64,000 bases of DNA, from the NCBI RefSeq assembly GCF_002068095.1, contig NZ_LWIG01000007.1, forward strand, positions 576,078 to 640,077, given 5' to 3'. The translations under genes and the position numbers were made by a program. Positions 16,042-24,737 of the stretch are shown here, one piece after another (within the stretch, counting starts at the first letter, position 1; every line of letters begins with the position of its first letter). The notes beneath the pieces are model-generated. The model did no database searches, had not been told where the DNA came from, and saw only the letters and a program-made list of their open reading frames with translations. This stretch comes from Bradyrhizobium sacchari. Lineage in GTDB: Bacteria; Pseudomonadota; Alphaproteobacteria; Rhizobiales; Xanthobacteraceae.

Positions 16042-17454
16042 TCAGGTTAACGGCTTAGCGAGTGGCTTCGGCAATTCCCCGAGATCCCAGAACAGCCCGG
16101 CCATCACCGTCAAGGCCTCTTCGGTCAATGGCAGCAGGATATGCTCATTGGGCGCATGCTGGGAGCAGCCGGGATAGGAGTGGGGGACCCAGATCGTCGG
16201 CAGGCCCAGGATCTCGGAGAAGACGTCATTGGGCAGCGAGCCGCCGAAATTCGGCAGAACCGCAGGCGCCTTGCCGGTGGTCTCGAGCACCGAATCCGCC
16301 GCCCACTTGATCCAGGGGCTGTCGAAGTCGGTGCGCGAGGCGGCAAAGCTCTGGGCCGCACGCACCTCGACCATCGGAAAGCCCTTTGCGACCAGATGCG
16401 CACGCACAGCATCGATCAGGCCGTCGATTTTCGTGCCGACCACGAAACGCAGTTGCAGCACGGCATTGGCGTGCCCGGGAATGGCATTGGCCGGCTTCTC
16501 GATATTGCCCGAGGACATCGCCAGCACTTCCAGCGTGTTCCAGGCGTAGAGCCGCTCCGCCGCCGACAGCCCTTCCTCGCCCCAGTTCTCCGCGAGCGCC
16601 GGCTCATCTGCGGTGGGCACCACCTCGACGTCGGCGAGATAGCTGCGGATCTGGTTGGTGAGCCGCGGCGGCTTCAGCGCCTCGAGTTGCAGGCGACCAT
16701 GACCATCGACCAAAGTCGAGATCGCGTTGACCAGGATGGTCGCGGGGTTGGCGAGCACGCCGCCCCAATTGCCGGAATGGTGCCCACTATCGCGCAAATT
16801 CACGTCGAGATGAATGCGGATGCCGCCGCGGCAGCCCAGGAACAGCGTCGGACGGTCGGCGGAGAGGCGCGGCCCGTCGGAGGCCATGAACAAATCGGCC
16901 TTCAGCGCGTCGCGATTGAGGTCGCAGACCTTTCCGAGATCGGGCGAGCCGATCTCCTCGCCCATCTCGACGATGAATTTGGCATTGAAGCCGAGCTTGC
17001 CGCCACGGGCCTCGCGCACCGCGCGGAGCGCCGCCATATTGATGCTGTGCTGGCCCTTGTTGTCGGCGGTGCCCCGGCCATAGAGCCGCGTGCCCGAAAC
17101 CGTCGTGCGCCAGGGATCGCGGCCCTCGCGCCACTCGCCTTCCATGCCGTCGACGACGTCGCCATGGCCGTAGACCAGCACGGTTGGCAGCGTCGCGCTC
17201 TCGTGGTGCTCGGCGAACAGGAAGGGGGCCTTGCCGCTCGGGGATTCGACGATGCGGCTGGTGAAGTCGAGCGCAGCAAAGGCCGGCTGCATCTCCTGTT
17301 CCAGATAGGCGCGCAGCTCGGCGCCGCGCGACGGATTCTGACTCTCGGTCTTGTAAGCGACGCGGCGGTCGAGTTCGGCAAGGAACGCACCGGATGTGAA
17401 ATCGTCACGGGCGCGGGCGATGGCGTCGGCTCTGGTCATTGCTTTCGTTTTCAA
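16042..17454 (-). CDS. M20-family metallopeptidase (dipeptidase-like)
   Basis: The 470-residue protein has the M20 zinc motifs: VLVYGHGDVV (His and catalytic Asp, near 95-100), GRGTADNKG (bridging Asp) and VEMGEEIGSPD (catalytic and metal Glu), plus a late histidine in WVPHSYPGCSQHAPNE. The inserted lid domain (about 210-350) is present. It should hydrolyse dipeptides or N-acyl amino acids in the cytoplasm. The start may be 17454 or 17439 (MTRADAIARA). It stands between the gltIJKL operon and the flavin monooxygenase and is divergent from the latter. Confidence 0.9.
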   Translation of the reverse strand: MKTKAMTRADAIARARDDFTSGAFLAELDRRVAYKTESQNPSRGAELRAYLEQEMQPAFAALDFTSRIVESPSGKAPFLFAEHHESATLPTVLVYGHGDVVDGMEGEWREGRDPWRTTVSGTRLYGRGTADNKGQHSINMAALRAVREARGGKLGFNAKFIVEMGEEIGSPDLGKVCDLNRDALKADLFMASDGPRLSADRPTLFLGCRGGIRIHLDVNLRDSGHHSGNWGGVLANPATILVNAISTLVDGHGRLQLEALKPPRLTNQIRSYLADVEVVPTADEPALAENWGEEGLSAAERLYAWNTLEVLAMSSGNIEKPANAIPGHANAVLQLRFVVGTKIDGLIDAVRAHLVAKGFPMVEVRAAQSFAASRTDFDSPWIKWAADSVLETTGKAPAVLPNFGGSLPNDVFSEILGLPTIWVPHSYPGCSQHAPNEHILLPLTEEALTVMAGLFWDLGELPKPLAKPLT

Positions 17455-17560
17455 GGTTTCGACGCGGGCGAACGTAGCGGGCTACATAGGCCGTCGAAAG
17501 TGGCGGGGAGTTGGATCGTTCTTGGGTAGTTCTTGTGATTTCGTTCTTGCTCTCTTGAGA

Positions 17561-17671
17561 TTGGCTTGCCAAGGACATCCGCGCTGCTGATCTTGGTCTT
17601 GCCAATACCTAAGCCTTTCTATTCTTGGCCCTTGCCAAGGGCCAATTATATGCAAGAACTTCGCCAAGTTG
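17561..17671. promoter_or_regulatory. Cluster of TTGGC/GCCAA inverted repeats
   Basis: Four dyads lie in the 271-bp divergent gap: TTGGC-TT-GCCAA (17561-17572), TTGG-N5-CCAA (17593-17605), a perfect 10-bp arm dyad TTGGCCCTTG-C-CAAGGGCCAA (17625-17645) and AACTT-CGCC-AAGTT (17658-17671). Three GTTCTTG repeats precede them (about 17518, 17529 and 17543). This looks like an operator region for the monooxygenase gene at 17726, but no regulator gene is adjacent. Confidence 0.5.
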
Positions 17672-17725
17672 GGGCGCACATCTATCATTCGAAGAGCGCT
17701 CAGTACAGGGCGCCGAGGGACCAGC

Positions 17726-19105
17726 ATGGCCAAAGAGATCAGGCTCAACGCCTTTGCGATGAATTGCGTCGCACACCAGTCACCGGGCCTGTGGACCCAT
17801 CCGCGCGACCGCACTGCCGAATATAACCGCCTGCCCTACTGGATCGATCTGGCCAGGACGCTGGAACGCGGCCGTTTCGACGGTTTGTTCCTGGCCGACG
17901 TGCTCGGCGTCTACGATGTCTATGGCAACAGCCCTGACGCAGCTTTGCGCAACGCAGCACAAACCCCGTCGAACGAGCCGCTGCTGCTGCTGTCGGCGAT
18001 GGCGGCGGTGACGCAAAATCTCGGATTCGGCGTCACCAGCAATCTGTCGTTCGAGCCGCCCTACCCGTTCGCGCGGCGGATGTCGACGCTGGACCATCTC
18101 ACCGAGGGGCGGATCGGGTGGAACGTCGTCACCGGCTATCTCGACAGCGCCGCGCGCGGTGCCGGCAAGGACAAGCAGACCGGGCATGATGACCGCTACG
18201 ACATCGCCGATGAATATATGGAGGTGGTGTACAAGCTCTGGGAAGGCAGCTGGGAAGACGACGCCGTGCTGCGCGACCGGGCGCGCGGCATCTTCACCGA
18301 TCCCGCAAAAGTCCATCGCGTCAATCATGAGGGCGCGAACTACCGTATCAACAACACCATCCACCTCAGCGAGCCGTCGCCACAGCGTACGCCGGTGCTG
18401 TACCAGGCCGGCACATCGCCGCGGGGCCGGCAATTCGCAGCGCGTCACGCCGAATGCGTGTTCATGTCGGGGCCGTCGGCCAAGGTGATCGCGCCGCGCG
18501 TTGCCGCGATCCGCCAGGAGGCCGCCGCGCTCGGCCGCAACCCGGCGGAGATCCTGATGTTCTCGATGATGACGATCATCCTCGGGCGGACCGAGGCCGA
18601 GGCGACGGCGAAATACGCCGACTATCGCCGCCATATCAGCCCCGAAGGCGCGCTGGCGCTGATGTCAGGCTGGACCGGCGTCGACTTCTCAGGATACGAC
18701 CTCAATCAGCAGGTGCGTCACGTCCAGAACGATGCCGGCCGCAGCGCGATGGACAACGTCACCCGCGCCGACCCTGATCGGGTCTGGACCGTGCGCGACG
18801 TCATCGAGCATGTCGGCATCGGCGGCGCCGGTCCGGTCGTCGTGGGAACGCCCGAGATGGTCGCGGACAAGATCGAGGACTGGTTCGAGAAGACCGACGT
18901 CGATGGCCTCAATGTCGCCTTCGCGATCTCGCCCGGCGATTTCGAGGACATCGCCGACATGCTGGTGCCGGAACTGACCCGGCGCGGCCGGTACAAGAGC
19001 GCGTATGGCAAGGGCACGCTGCGGGAGAAACTGTTCGGCCAGGGCCGTGCGAGGCTCGATGCCCCGCATCCCGCGGCGGGGTACCGGGTTGGGAAGAAAG
19101 GGTAG
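17726..19105 (+). CDS. FMN-dependent luciferase-like monooxygenase (NtaA/DszA group)
   Basis: The 459-residue protein from ATG 17726 starts MAKEIRLNAFAMNC and contains GRFDGLFLADVLG, SFEPPYPFARRMSTLDHLT, GWNVVTGYLD and ARGAGKDKQ-GHDDRYD, the standard blocks of the nitrilotriacetate / dibenzothiophene-sulfone type flavin monooxygenases. These use reduced FMN delivered by a separate reductase, which is not encoded nearby. Substrate could be an organosulfur or aminopolycarboxylate compound. A longer frame from 17669 adds 19 arginine-rich residues and is unlikely. The dyad cluster upstream may control it. Confidence 0.9.
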   Translation: MAKEIRLNAFAMNCVAHQSPGLWTHPRDRTAEYNRLPYWIDLARTLERGRFDGLFLADVLGVYDVYGNSPDAALRNAAQTPSNEPLLLLSAMAAVTQNLGFGVTSNLSFEPPYPFARRMSTLDHLTEGRIGWNVVTGYLDSAARGAGKDKQTGHDDRYDIADEYMEVVYKLWEGSWEDDAVLRDRARGIFTDPAKVHRVNHEGANYRINNTIHLSEPSPQRTPVLYQAGTSPRGRQFAARHAECVFMSGPSAKVIAPRVAAIRQEAAALGRNPAEILMFSMMTIILGRTEAEATAKYADYRRHISPEGALALMSGWTGVDFSGYDLNQQVRHVQNDAGRSAMDNVTRADPDRVWTVRDVIEHVGIGGAGPVVVGTPEMVADKIEDWFEKTDVDGLNVAFAISPGDFEDIADMLVPELTRRGRYKSAYGKGTLREKLFGQGRARLDAPHPAAGYRVGKKG

Positions 19106-19118
19106 CTGTCTCCCCCTC

Positions 19119-19196
19119 GTCATTGCGAGCGAAGCGAAGCAATCCAGAATCGCTCCGCGGACACAGCCTGGATTGCTTCGCTACGCTCGCAATGAC
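19119..19196. repeat. Intergenic palindromic repeat, GTCATTGCGAG family, copy 2
   Basis: Arms GTCATTGCGAGCGAAGCGAA and CTTCGCTACGCTCGCAATGAC surround an inner GCAATCCAG / CTGGATTGC pair. The stem is about 25 bp, with an unpaired centre. It lies between convergent genes. Confidence 0.92.
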
Positions 19197-19211
19197 GGTG
19201 GAGACAGCTGC

Positions 19212-20873
19212 CTACACCTTCCCGTCCACGATCACCTCGATCAGCTTCGTGCCGGGCCGGCCGAACGCCGACGCCAGCGTCGCCTTCAGCTCGCCGGGAT
19301 CGCTGACCTTGATCGCCTCGCAGCCGAGCGCTCTGGCGATGCCGGCAAAATCCACGGGTGGATCGACGAAGTCCATGCCGACGTAATTGTCGTCGCCATG
19401 AAAGGCGAGCAGCCGCTGCTTGATGATGCGGTAGCCGCCATTGTTGGCGATGACGACGTTGAGCGGCAGCTTGTGATGCGCCGCTGTCCACAGCGACTGG
19501 ATCGAATACATCGCGCTGCCGTCGCCGGAGAAGCACACGACCGGGCGATCCGGATTGGCAATGCTGACGCCGACCGAGGCCGGCAGACCCCAGCCGATGC
19601 CGCCGGAGGCAAGTCCGTGATAGCCGTAGCGGTCGCGGTGCGGACGCAGCGCCGTCACCTGGCGGCTGGAGGTGAGTCCTTCATCGACGAGGATCCCGTG
19701 ATCGGGCATGGCCTCGACCATTTGCAGCACCAGGAAATCGGGATCGATGGGGCTGCGGCTGGCGCTCTTTCCAATCTGCTCGACCAGCGCGGCGCGCCGC
19801 GCGCTCCAGTTCTTCGGCGCGAGCTCGGCGAGACGCTGCTTCGCACGGCTCGAAAGCGTCGTGCCGCCCATCTCCTTCAGCACCGGAATCAACGCGCGCA
19901 GCGTTTCCTTCAGATCCGCCTTCAGCGCGATCTCCGCACCGTAGTTCTTGGCGATCTCCCAATCGACGAGCCCGATCTGCACGACGCCGAGGCCGTCAGG
20001 CAGCGCGTCGACCTCGCTGTAGACCGACATCCGCAGCGGATCGCCGCCCAGCGCGATCAGGAGATCGTAAGGGGCGAGCGTATCGCGCGCCGCCTTCTGC
20101 ACGCGCGCAAGCGTGCCGACGAAGCTCGGGCTCTCCGAGAGGAAGTGCGCGCCATAGGGTGTCGAGGATTGGTAGGCGGCCGCGCCGAGCAGCTCGGCCA
20201 ATTCCGCGGCCTCCTTGAGGGCATCGCTCTTGACCACCTCGTCCATGGTGACGACCACCGGGTGCTCGGCCTTGAGCAGCCGCGCGGCAAACGCCCGCAA
20301 CGCTTCATCCGACGGTTTTGTGCGCGCATCGATGCGGGTGGAGCGGCCGAGGTCGATCCCGGCCTCGCTGTTGAGGATATCGCCGGGCAGCGAGATGAAA
20401 ACCGGCCCGGTCGGCGGCGTCATCGCGACCTTGGCGGCGCGGCGCACGATGCGCGGCAGGTCCTCCAGCCGCGTCACCTCGACCGCCCATTTCACCAGCG
20501 GCTCTGCCATGCGCACCAAGGGGCCATAGAGCACCGGCTCCATCAGTCCGTGGCCCTGCTCCTGCTGGCCCGCGGTCAGGATCATCGGCGTGCCCGTGAA
20601 CTGCGCGTTGTAGAGCGAGCCCATGGCGTTGCCGAGGCCGGGCGCGACGTGAACGTTGCAAGCGACGAGCTTTCCCGAGGCGCGGCTGTAGCCATCGGCG
20701 ATCGCGACCACCAGGCTCTCCTGCATCGCCATCACATAGGTGAGATCGGGATGGTCCTTCAGCGCATGCATGATCGGCAGCTCGGTGGTACCGGGATTGC
20801 CGAACAGATGCGTGATGCCCTCGTCCTTGAGCAGCGCAAGAAAGGCGGAGCGGCCGGTGATCTTGTTCTTCAT
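19212..20873 (-). CDS. ThDP-dependent decarboxylase-like enzyme
   Basis: The 553-residue protein has the three-domain layout of the benzoylformate decarboxylase / acetolactate synthase group: FGNPGTTELP and catalytic Glu in MQES (E52), a middle domain, and the ThDP motif GDGSAMYSIQSLWTA...NNGGY near 447-475. Segments such as LFGNPGTTE and YGYHGLASGGIGWGLPASVG resemble benzoylformate decarboxylase most. Substrate is not certain. ATG 20873 has GGAG 8 bp upstream, so the upstream start at 20903 is rejected. Confidence 0.88.
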   Translation of the reverse strand: MKNKITGRSAFLALLKDEGITHLFGNPGTTELPIMHALKDHPDLTYVMAMQESLVVAIADGYSRASGKLVACNVHVAPGLGNAMGSLYNAQFTGTPMILTAGQQEQGHGLMEPVLYGPLVRMAEPLVKWAVEVTRLEDLPRIVRRAAKVAMTPPTGPVFISLPGDILNSEAGIDLGRSTRIDARTKPSDEALRAFAARLLKAEHPVVVTMDEVVKSDALKEAAELAELLGAAAYQSSTPYGAHFLSESPSFVGTLARVQKAARDTLAPYDLLIALGGDPLRMSVYSEVDALPDGLGVVQIGLVDWEIAKNYGAEIALKADLKETLRALIPVLKEMGGTTLSSRAKQRLAELAPKNWSARRAALVEQIGKSASRSPIDPDFLVLQMVEAMPDHGILVDEGLTSSRQVTALRPHRDRYGYHGLASGGIGWGLPASVGVSIANPDRPVVCFSGDGSAMYSIQSLWTAAHHKLPLNVVIANNGGYRIIKQRLLAFHGDDNYVGMDFVDPPVDFAGIARALGCEAIKVSDPGELKATLASAFGRPGTKLIEVIVDGKV

Positions 20874-20903
20874 GTTTTCTCCAGGGAGCGGATGTTGCCG
20901 CAA

Positions 20904-21086
20904 GGACGGAAAGCATGATGGCCGAAGTGGGAGGATGCGCGCAAGGAAGCGCGGTCATGGCTGCGTTGCGTATGACGGTCTCGTATTCCGGACGCGACGC
21001 GGCGCGCGGTGACGCGGCGCAGGGCCGGGACCCAGATTCGCTGCGAGCTCGCCGCTACGTGGGCCCCGGCTCCGCAGTGCAGCGCG
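20904..21086. repeat. Gene-free stretch with ATTCCGGACGCGACG-type repeat
   Basis: The 183 bp between two minus-strand genes contain no plausible gene. From about 20970 the sequence consists of GCGACGCGGCGCGCG, GACGCGGCGCAG and GGCCCCGGCTCCGC blocks that look like a degenerate copy of a dispersed GC-rich repeat. I cannot define exact borders. Confidence 0.45.
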
Positions 21087-21587
21087 CTACATCTCCCGCC
21101 CCAGCTCAAAAGGATCCTCGCCGCTAGCGCGCGTCTTCTTTTTCGAGCGCTGCCAGACCACGCCCGGAAACCCCTTCAGCGGCACCAGCGGCTCGCCGGT
21201 ATAGGCCCATTCCTGCAGCTCCTCGATGGCGATGTGATAGAGCGGCTGACGACCGGTGCGCTCCCTGAACAGCGCGCGCGGGATGTTGACCATGTGCGGG
21301 GCGCGCGGGCGCTCATAGGCGATCGGCGTGCCGCAATGCGAGCAGAAGCTGCGCGCGGTCTTCGTCGCCTTGTCCTCGTAACGGGTCAGCGCAGTCTTGC
21401 CGGAGGTGATGCGAAAGCGCTTCTTCCAGCTTCCGACATAGGTGGCGTAAGCCGCGCCGTGGGCACGACGGCTACTGGCAGAGTGATCATGCCAGGCCCA
21501 GCGCGCCGGGACGTCGATCTCGAAGGTGACCTTGCCGCACAGGCATTGGCCGGTGGCGGTTCCTGCGGCAGCTGCGGCTTTGGCCAT
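21087..21587 (-). CDS. GFA-like (CENP-V fold) protein lacking the central zinc cluster
   Basis: The 166-residue protein has the GFA opening GQCLCGKVTFEI (C15, C17) and the late CSHCGTPI (C82, C85) that bind the structural zinc. In ordinary members a CHCxxC block follows at about residue 33 and supplies the second metal site; here the stretch reads WHDHSASSR with no cysteine. It may therefore bind metal differently or be non-catalytic. ATG 21587 has GGAGG upstream; the longer frame to 21791 runs through repeat sequence. Enzymatic glutathione-formaldehyde activity should not be assumed. Confidence 0.85.
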   Translation of the reverse strand: MAKAAAAAGTATGQCLCGKVTFEIDVPARWAWHDHSASSRRAHGAAYATYVGSWKKRFRITSGKTALTRYEDKATKTARSFCSHCGTPIAYERPRAPHMVNIPRALFRERTGRQPLYHIAIEELQEWAYTGEPLVPLKGFPGVVWQRSKKKTRASGEDPFELGREM

Positions 21588-21603
21588 GGTAGGTCCCTCC
21601 GTC

Positions 21604-21681
21604 GTCATTGCGAGCGCAGCGAAGCAATCCAGAATCTTTCCGCAGAGGCAGTCTGGATTGCTTCGCTGCGCTCGCAATGAC
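21604..21681. repeat. Intergenic palindromic repeat, GTCATTGCGAG family, copy 3
   Basis: GTCATTGCGAGCGCAGCGAA and CTTCGCTGCGCTCGCAATGAC are near-perfect arms, with inner GCAATCCAGA / TCTGGATTGC. It sits only 17 bp upstream of the GFA-like gene start, so it lies in or next to its 5' untranslated region. Confidence 0.92.
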
Positions 21682-21715
21682 GGAGTTTGTGGTGGCGGTC
21701 GGAGCGACACAATAG

Positions 21716-21801
21716 TGGCGTAGCCCGGATAAGCGAAGCGACATCCGGGAACGCCAGAGCTGAAGCAAAGAAAGGATATCGCTTCGCTCATCCGAGCTAC
21801 G
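21716..21801. repeat. Repeat GCGTAGCCCGGAT...ATCCGAGCTACG
   Basis: The left arm is GCGTAGCCCGGATAAGCGAA and the right arm CGCTTCGCTCATCCGAGCTAC, an imperfect inverted repeat around ACATCCGGGAACG. It follows directly after the preceding palindrome and fills the gap to the old-yellow-enzyme gene. Confidence 0.8.
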
Positions 21802-21818
21802 GCAGTGTCACGCCGGCG

Positions 21819-22934
21819 TCAGCTCGCGTGCTCCGGATAGTCCGTGTACCCCTTCTCCTCGCCGCCATAGAACGTCGCGCGGTTATACGGCGTGATCGGA
21901 TAGTCGTGCTCCAGACGCCGCGGCAGATCCGGGTTGGAGATGAAGATGCGGCCGAAGGCGATGATGTCGGCATGGCCATCGGCGATCGCCGCGTTCGCGC
22001 TCTCGCCGGTGAAGCCGCCGGCGGTCATCAGCACGCCGCTGTAAAGCGGTCGGAACAGCATCATGGCGGAAGGCACGTTCTCCCAGTGGACGTCGGCGCG
22101 GCCGGTGCCGCTGGAGCGCGGCTCGATGAAATGCAGATAGGCGAGATCCAGTCTGTCGAGCGCCTTCACCACGTGGGTGTAGAGCGGCATCGGATCGGGC
22201 TCACCGGAGTCATTGGCGATACCGTGTGGTGACAGCCGCACGCCGACGCGGCTCGCGCCCCAAACGTCGATCGCGGCCTGAGTGACCTCGAGCAGCAGCC
22301 GCGCGCGGTTCTCGATCGAGCCGCCATATTGATCGGTGCGCTGGTTGCTGCGCGACTGCAGGAACTGCTCCAGCAGGTAGCCGTTGGCGCCGTGGATCTC
22401 GACGCCGTCGAAGCCGGCGGCGAGCGCGTTCTTCGCGCCCTGCCGGAAGGCCTCGACGATGCCCTTGACCTCCTCCGTCTCGAGCGCGCGCGGAGTCTCA
22501 TAGTCCGAAATCTTGCCGTCGGCGGTCATCGCCTTCATGCCCTCGGCCTTGATCGGGATCGCAGAGGCTGAAACCGGCAACTCCCCGTCGTGGAAGGAGG
22601 AATGCGAGACGCGACCGACATGCCAGAGCTGGAGGAAGATGATGCCGCCCTTGGCGTGCACGGCATCCGTCACCTTGCGCCAGCCGGCGATCTGCGCGTC
22701 GGTATAGATGCCCGGCGTCGCCGGGTTGCCGCGGCCGTGCGACAGAACCGGCGAGGCTTCGGCGACGATCAGGCCGCCCTTCGTTGCGCGCTGACCATAA
22801 TATTCGGCGTTGAGCGTGCGCGGCGAAAAGCTCTCGCGCTCGGCCCGCATGCGCGTCAACGGCGCCATCGCGACGCGATGCGCAAGCTTGTACGGACCGA
22901 CCTGCAACGGTCTAAACAACGCCGGAAATTTCAT
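21819..22934 (-). CDS. Old yellow enzyme-family alkene reductase (NemA-like)
   Basis: The 371-residue FMN enzyme has APLTRMRA near the N-terminus, QLWHVGRVSH, the substrate-binding His/Asn pair in HGANGYLLEQF (H181, N184), RTDQYGGSIENR and the phosphate-binding GRIFISNPDL. These are the standard OYE/NemA blocks. It reduces activated C=C bonds or nitro groups with NAD(P)H. No linked transcriptional repressor of the NemR type is next to it; its neighbours are catabolic enzymes. Confidence 0.93.
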   Translation of the reverse strand: MKFPALFRPLQVGPYKLAHRVAMAPLTRMRAERESFSPRTLNAEYYGQRATKGGLIVAEASPVLSHGRGNPATPGIYTDAQIAGWRKVTDAVHAKGGIIFLQLWHVGRVSHSSFHDGELPVSASAIPIKAEGMKAMTADGKISDYETPRALETEEVKGIVEAFRQGAKNALAAGFDGVEIHGANGYLLEQFLQSRSNQRTDQYGGSIENRARLLLEVTQAAIDVWGASRVGVRLSPHGIANDSGEPDPMPLYTHVVKALDRLDLAYLHFIEPRSSGTGRADVHWENVPSAMMLFRPLYSGVLMTAGGFTGESANAAIADGHADIIAFGRIFISNPDLPRRLEHDYPITPYNRATFYGGEEKGYTDYPEHAS

Positions 22935-23054
22935 GCTGGCCCCGATTGGCTATGGAAGGATGCGGATCATATAGCGAGGGGCGGCCCCTCGAAAGGGCGC
23001 CGCCCCTGCAAAAAGTCGATATTCCCTGCCGCGGAACGCGGGAGGAAATACGCG

Positions 23055-24551
23055 TTACGCCGTCTTGATCCAGACGGCCTTCACGTTGAGATATTCCTCG
23101 ACATGCTGCTTGCCGGATTCCCGACCGTAGCCGCTCATCTTGTAGCCGCCGAACGGCACCGCCGGATCCATTGCCTGGTAGCAGTTCACCCACACCGAGC
23201 CGGCGCGCAGCCTCTTCGCGACCGCATGGGCCTTGGTGACGTCGCGCGTCCACAAGCCCGAACCGAGGCCGAACGTGGTGTTGTTGGCGCGCTTGACGAG
23301 CTCGTCCATGTCCTTGAACGCGATGGCGGAGATGACGGGGCCAAAGATCTCCTCCTGTGCGATCCGCATGTTGTCCTGCACGCCCGCAAACACCGTCGGC
23401 GAGACGAAGAAGCCCTTCGACAGCGCCCCTTCCGTGACGCGGCCGCCGCCGGCGAGCGCGCGTGCGCCTTCTCTCTGGCCGATGTCGAGATAGCCGGTGA
23501 CGCGCTCGAGCTGCTGCTCGGACACCAGCGGGCCGATCTGCACGTTGGGATCGAGGCCGTTGCCGACCTGCAGCTTCTTGCCGAACTCGGCGACGCGGCC
23601 GACGAACTCCTCGTAGATCGCCTGCTCGACGAACAGCCGCGTGCCGGCGCTGCAGATCTGCCCCGAATTGGCGAACACCGCCATCGCCGCGCCCGGCACG
23701 GCGGCATCGAGATCGGCATCCGCGAACACGATGTCCGGAGACTTGCCGCCGAGTTCGAGCGAGACGCGCTTGAGGTTGCCGGCCGACGCCCGGATGATCG
23801 ACTGCCCGGTGACATGCGAGCCGGTGAAGGCGACCTTGTCGACGTCATGATGCGAGGCAAGCGCGGCGCCCGCGGTTTCGCCATAGCCGGGCACGACATT
23901 GACGACCCCGGGCGGAATGCCGGCCTCCATTGCGAGTTCGGCGATGCGAAGCGAGGTCAGCGGCGCTTCTTCCGCGGGCTTGAGCACCACGGTGCAGCCG
24001 GTCGCGATCGCAGGCCCAATCTTCCAGATCGTTGCGCTGAGCGGGCCGTTCCAGGGAATGATGGCGCCGACGACACCAATCGGCTCTTTCAGTGTGTAGG
24101 AGAAGATCTCGCCGGGCAGCGAGTTCTCGATGGTCTCGCCGTGGATCGCCGTGGTCTGGCCGGCATAGTAGCGCAGCATGCCAATGGCGCGCAGGCGATA
24201 GGCGCGGGTGCGGCTGAGCGGCGCGCCCATGTCGAGCGTGTCGAGCTGCGACAATTCGTCGAAATTCTTCTCGACGAGGTCGGCGAGCCTGAGCAGCAGG
24301 TTCTGCCGCTCGAACGGCTTGACCTTGCTCCACGGGCCCTCGAAAGCGCGGCGAGCGGCGGCGACCGCGCGGTCGATGTCTTCCTTGTCGCCCTCGGCGA
24401 CCGTCGCGAGCAGCTCGCCGGTGGCTGGATTGCGGGTCTCGAAGCGCTTGCCGGAGGCTGCGTCCACCCACTTGCCGTCGATCAGCATCTGCTTGTAGGA
24501 CCCGTTGGCGAACGGGTGGCGCGTGATCGGAATCGCCTGCGACACAGCCAT
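23055..24551 (-). CDS. NAD(P)-dependent aldehyde dehydrogenase
   Basis: The 498-residue protein has the ALDH fold with PWNGPLS, the catalytic Glu in LELGGKSPDIVF (about 266), catalytic Cys in NSGQICSAGTRLF (about 300) and the C-terminal AVPFGGYKMSGYGRESG. Length is typical. The start at 24551 (MAVSQAIPIT) is used because the longer frame to 24746 would overlap the divergent SDR gene by nine bases and has no family similarity. Substrate range cannot be predicted closely; it resembles broad aliphatic/aryl ALDHs. Confidence 0.93.
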   Translation of the reverse strand: MAVSQAIPITRHPFANGSYKQMLIDGKWVDAASGKRFETRNPATGELLATVAEGDKEDIDRAVAAARRAFEGPWSKVKPFERQNLLLRLADLVEKNFDELSQLDTLDMGAPLSRTRAYRLRAIGMLRYYAGQTTAIHGETIENSLPGEIFSYTLKEPIGVVGAIIPWNGPLSATIWKIGPAIATGCTVVLKPAEEAPLTSLRIAELAMEAGIPPGVVNVVPGYGETAGAALASHHDVDKVAFTGSHVTGQSIIRASAGNLKRVSLELGGKSPDIVFADADLDAAVPGAAMAVFANSGQICSAGTRLFVEQAIYEEFVGRVAEFGKKLQVGNGLDPNVQIGPLVSEQQLERVTGYLDIGQREGARALAGGGRVTEGALSKGFFVSPTVFAGVQDNMRIAQEEIFGPVISAIAFKDMDELVKRANNTTFGLGSGLWTRDVTKAHAVAKRLRAGSVWVNCYQAMDPAVPFGGYKMSGYGRESGKQHVEEYLNVKAVWIKTA

Positions 24552-24737
24552 GGCTGCACTCCCTGTCAAATCGTTGATTGGGTTCGATCTCGGTGGGACC
24601 GTTAGGTCGGTAAGAATACAGCGGTGCCGGAGGGGCGTAAAGGCGGCGTGGAACGAAGACCTCCCATGCCGACTTGTGCAGGGTCGCGCGAGCGCCATGT
24701 TATAGCTCGACCGAGCCCCTTGCTGCGGAGACGAGCC

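Noticed and set aside
19119-21801. Repeats considered as ends of an insertion sequence
   Set aside because: The palindromes are about 80 bp, hold no transposase, show no flanking target duplications and occur singly in gaps, so they are dispersed intergenic palindromes rather than insertion-sequence termini.
22590-24605. Very long open frame (671 codons) on the plus strand opposite the old yellow enzyme and aldehyde dehydrogenase genes
   Set aside because: High-GC antisense frame: the minus-strand proteins have full family motifs, while the plus-strand translation is Arg/Ala/Asp-rich low-complexity without any motif.
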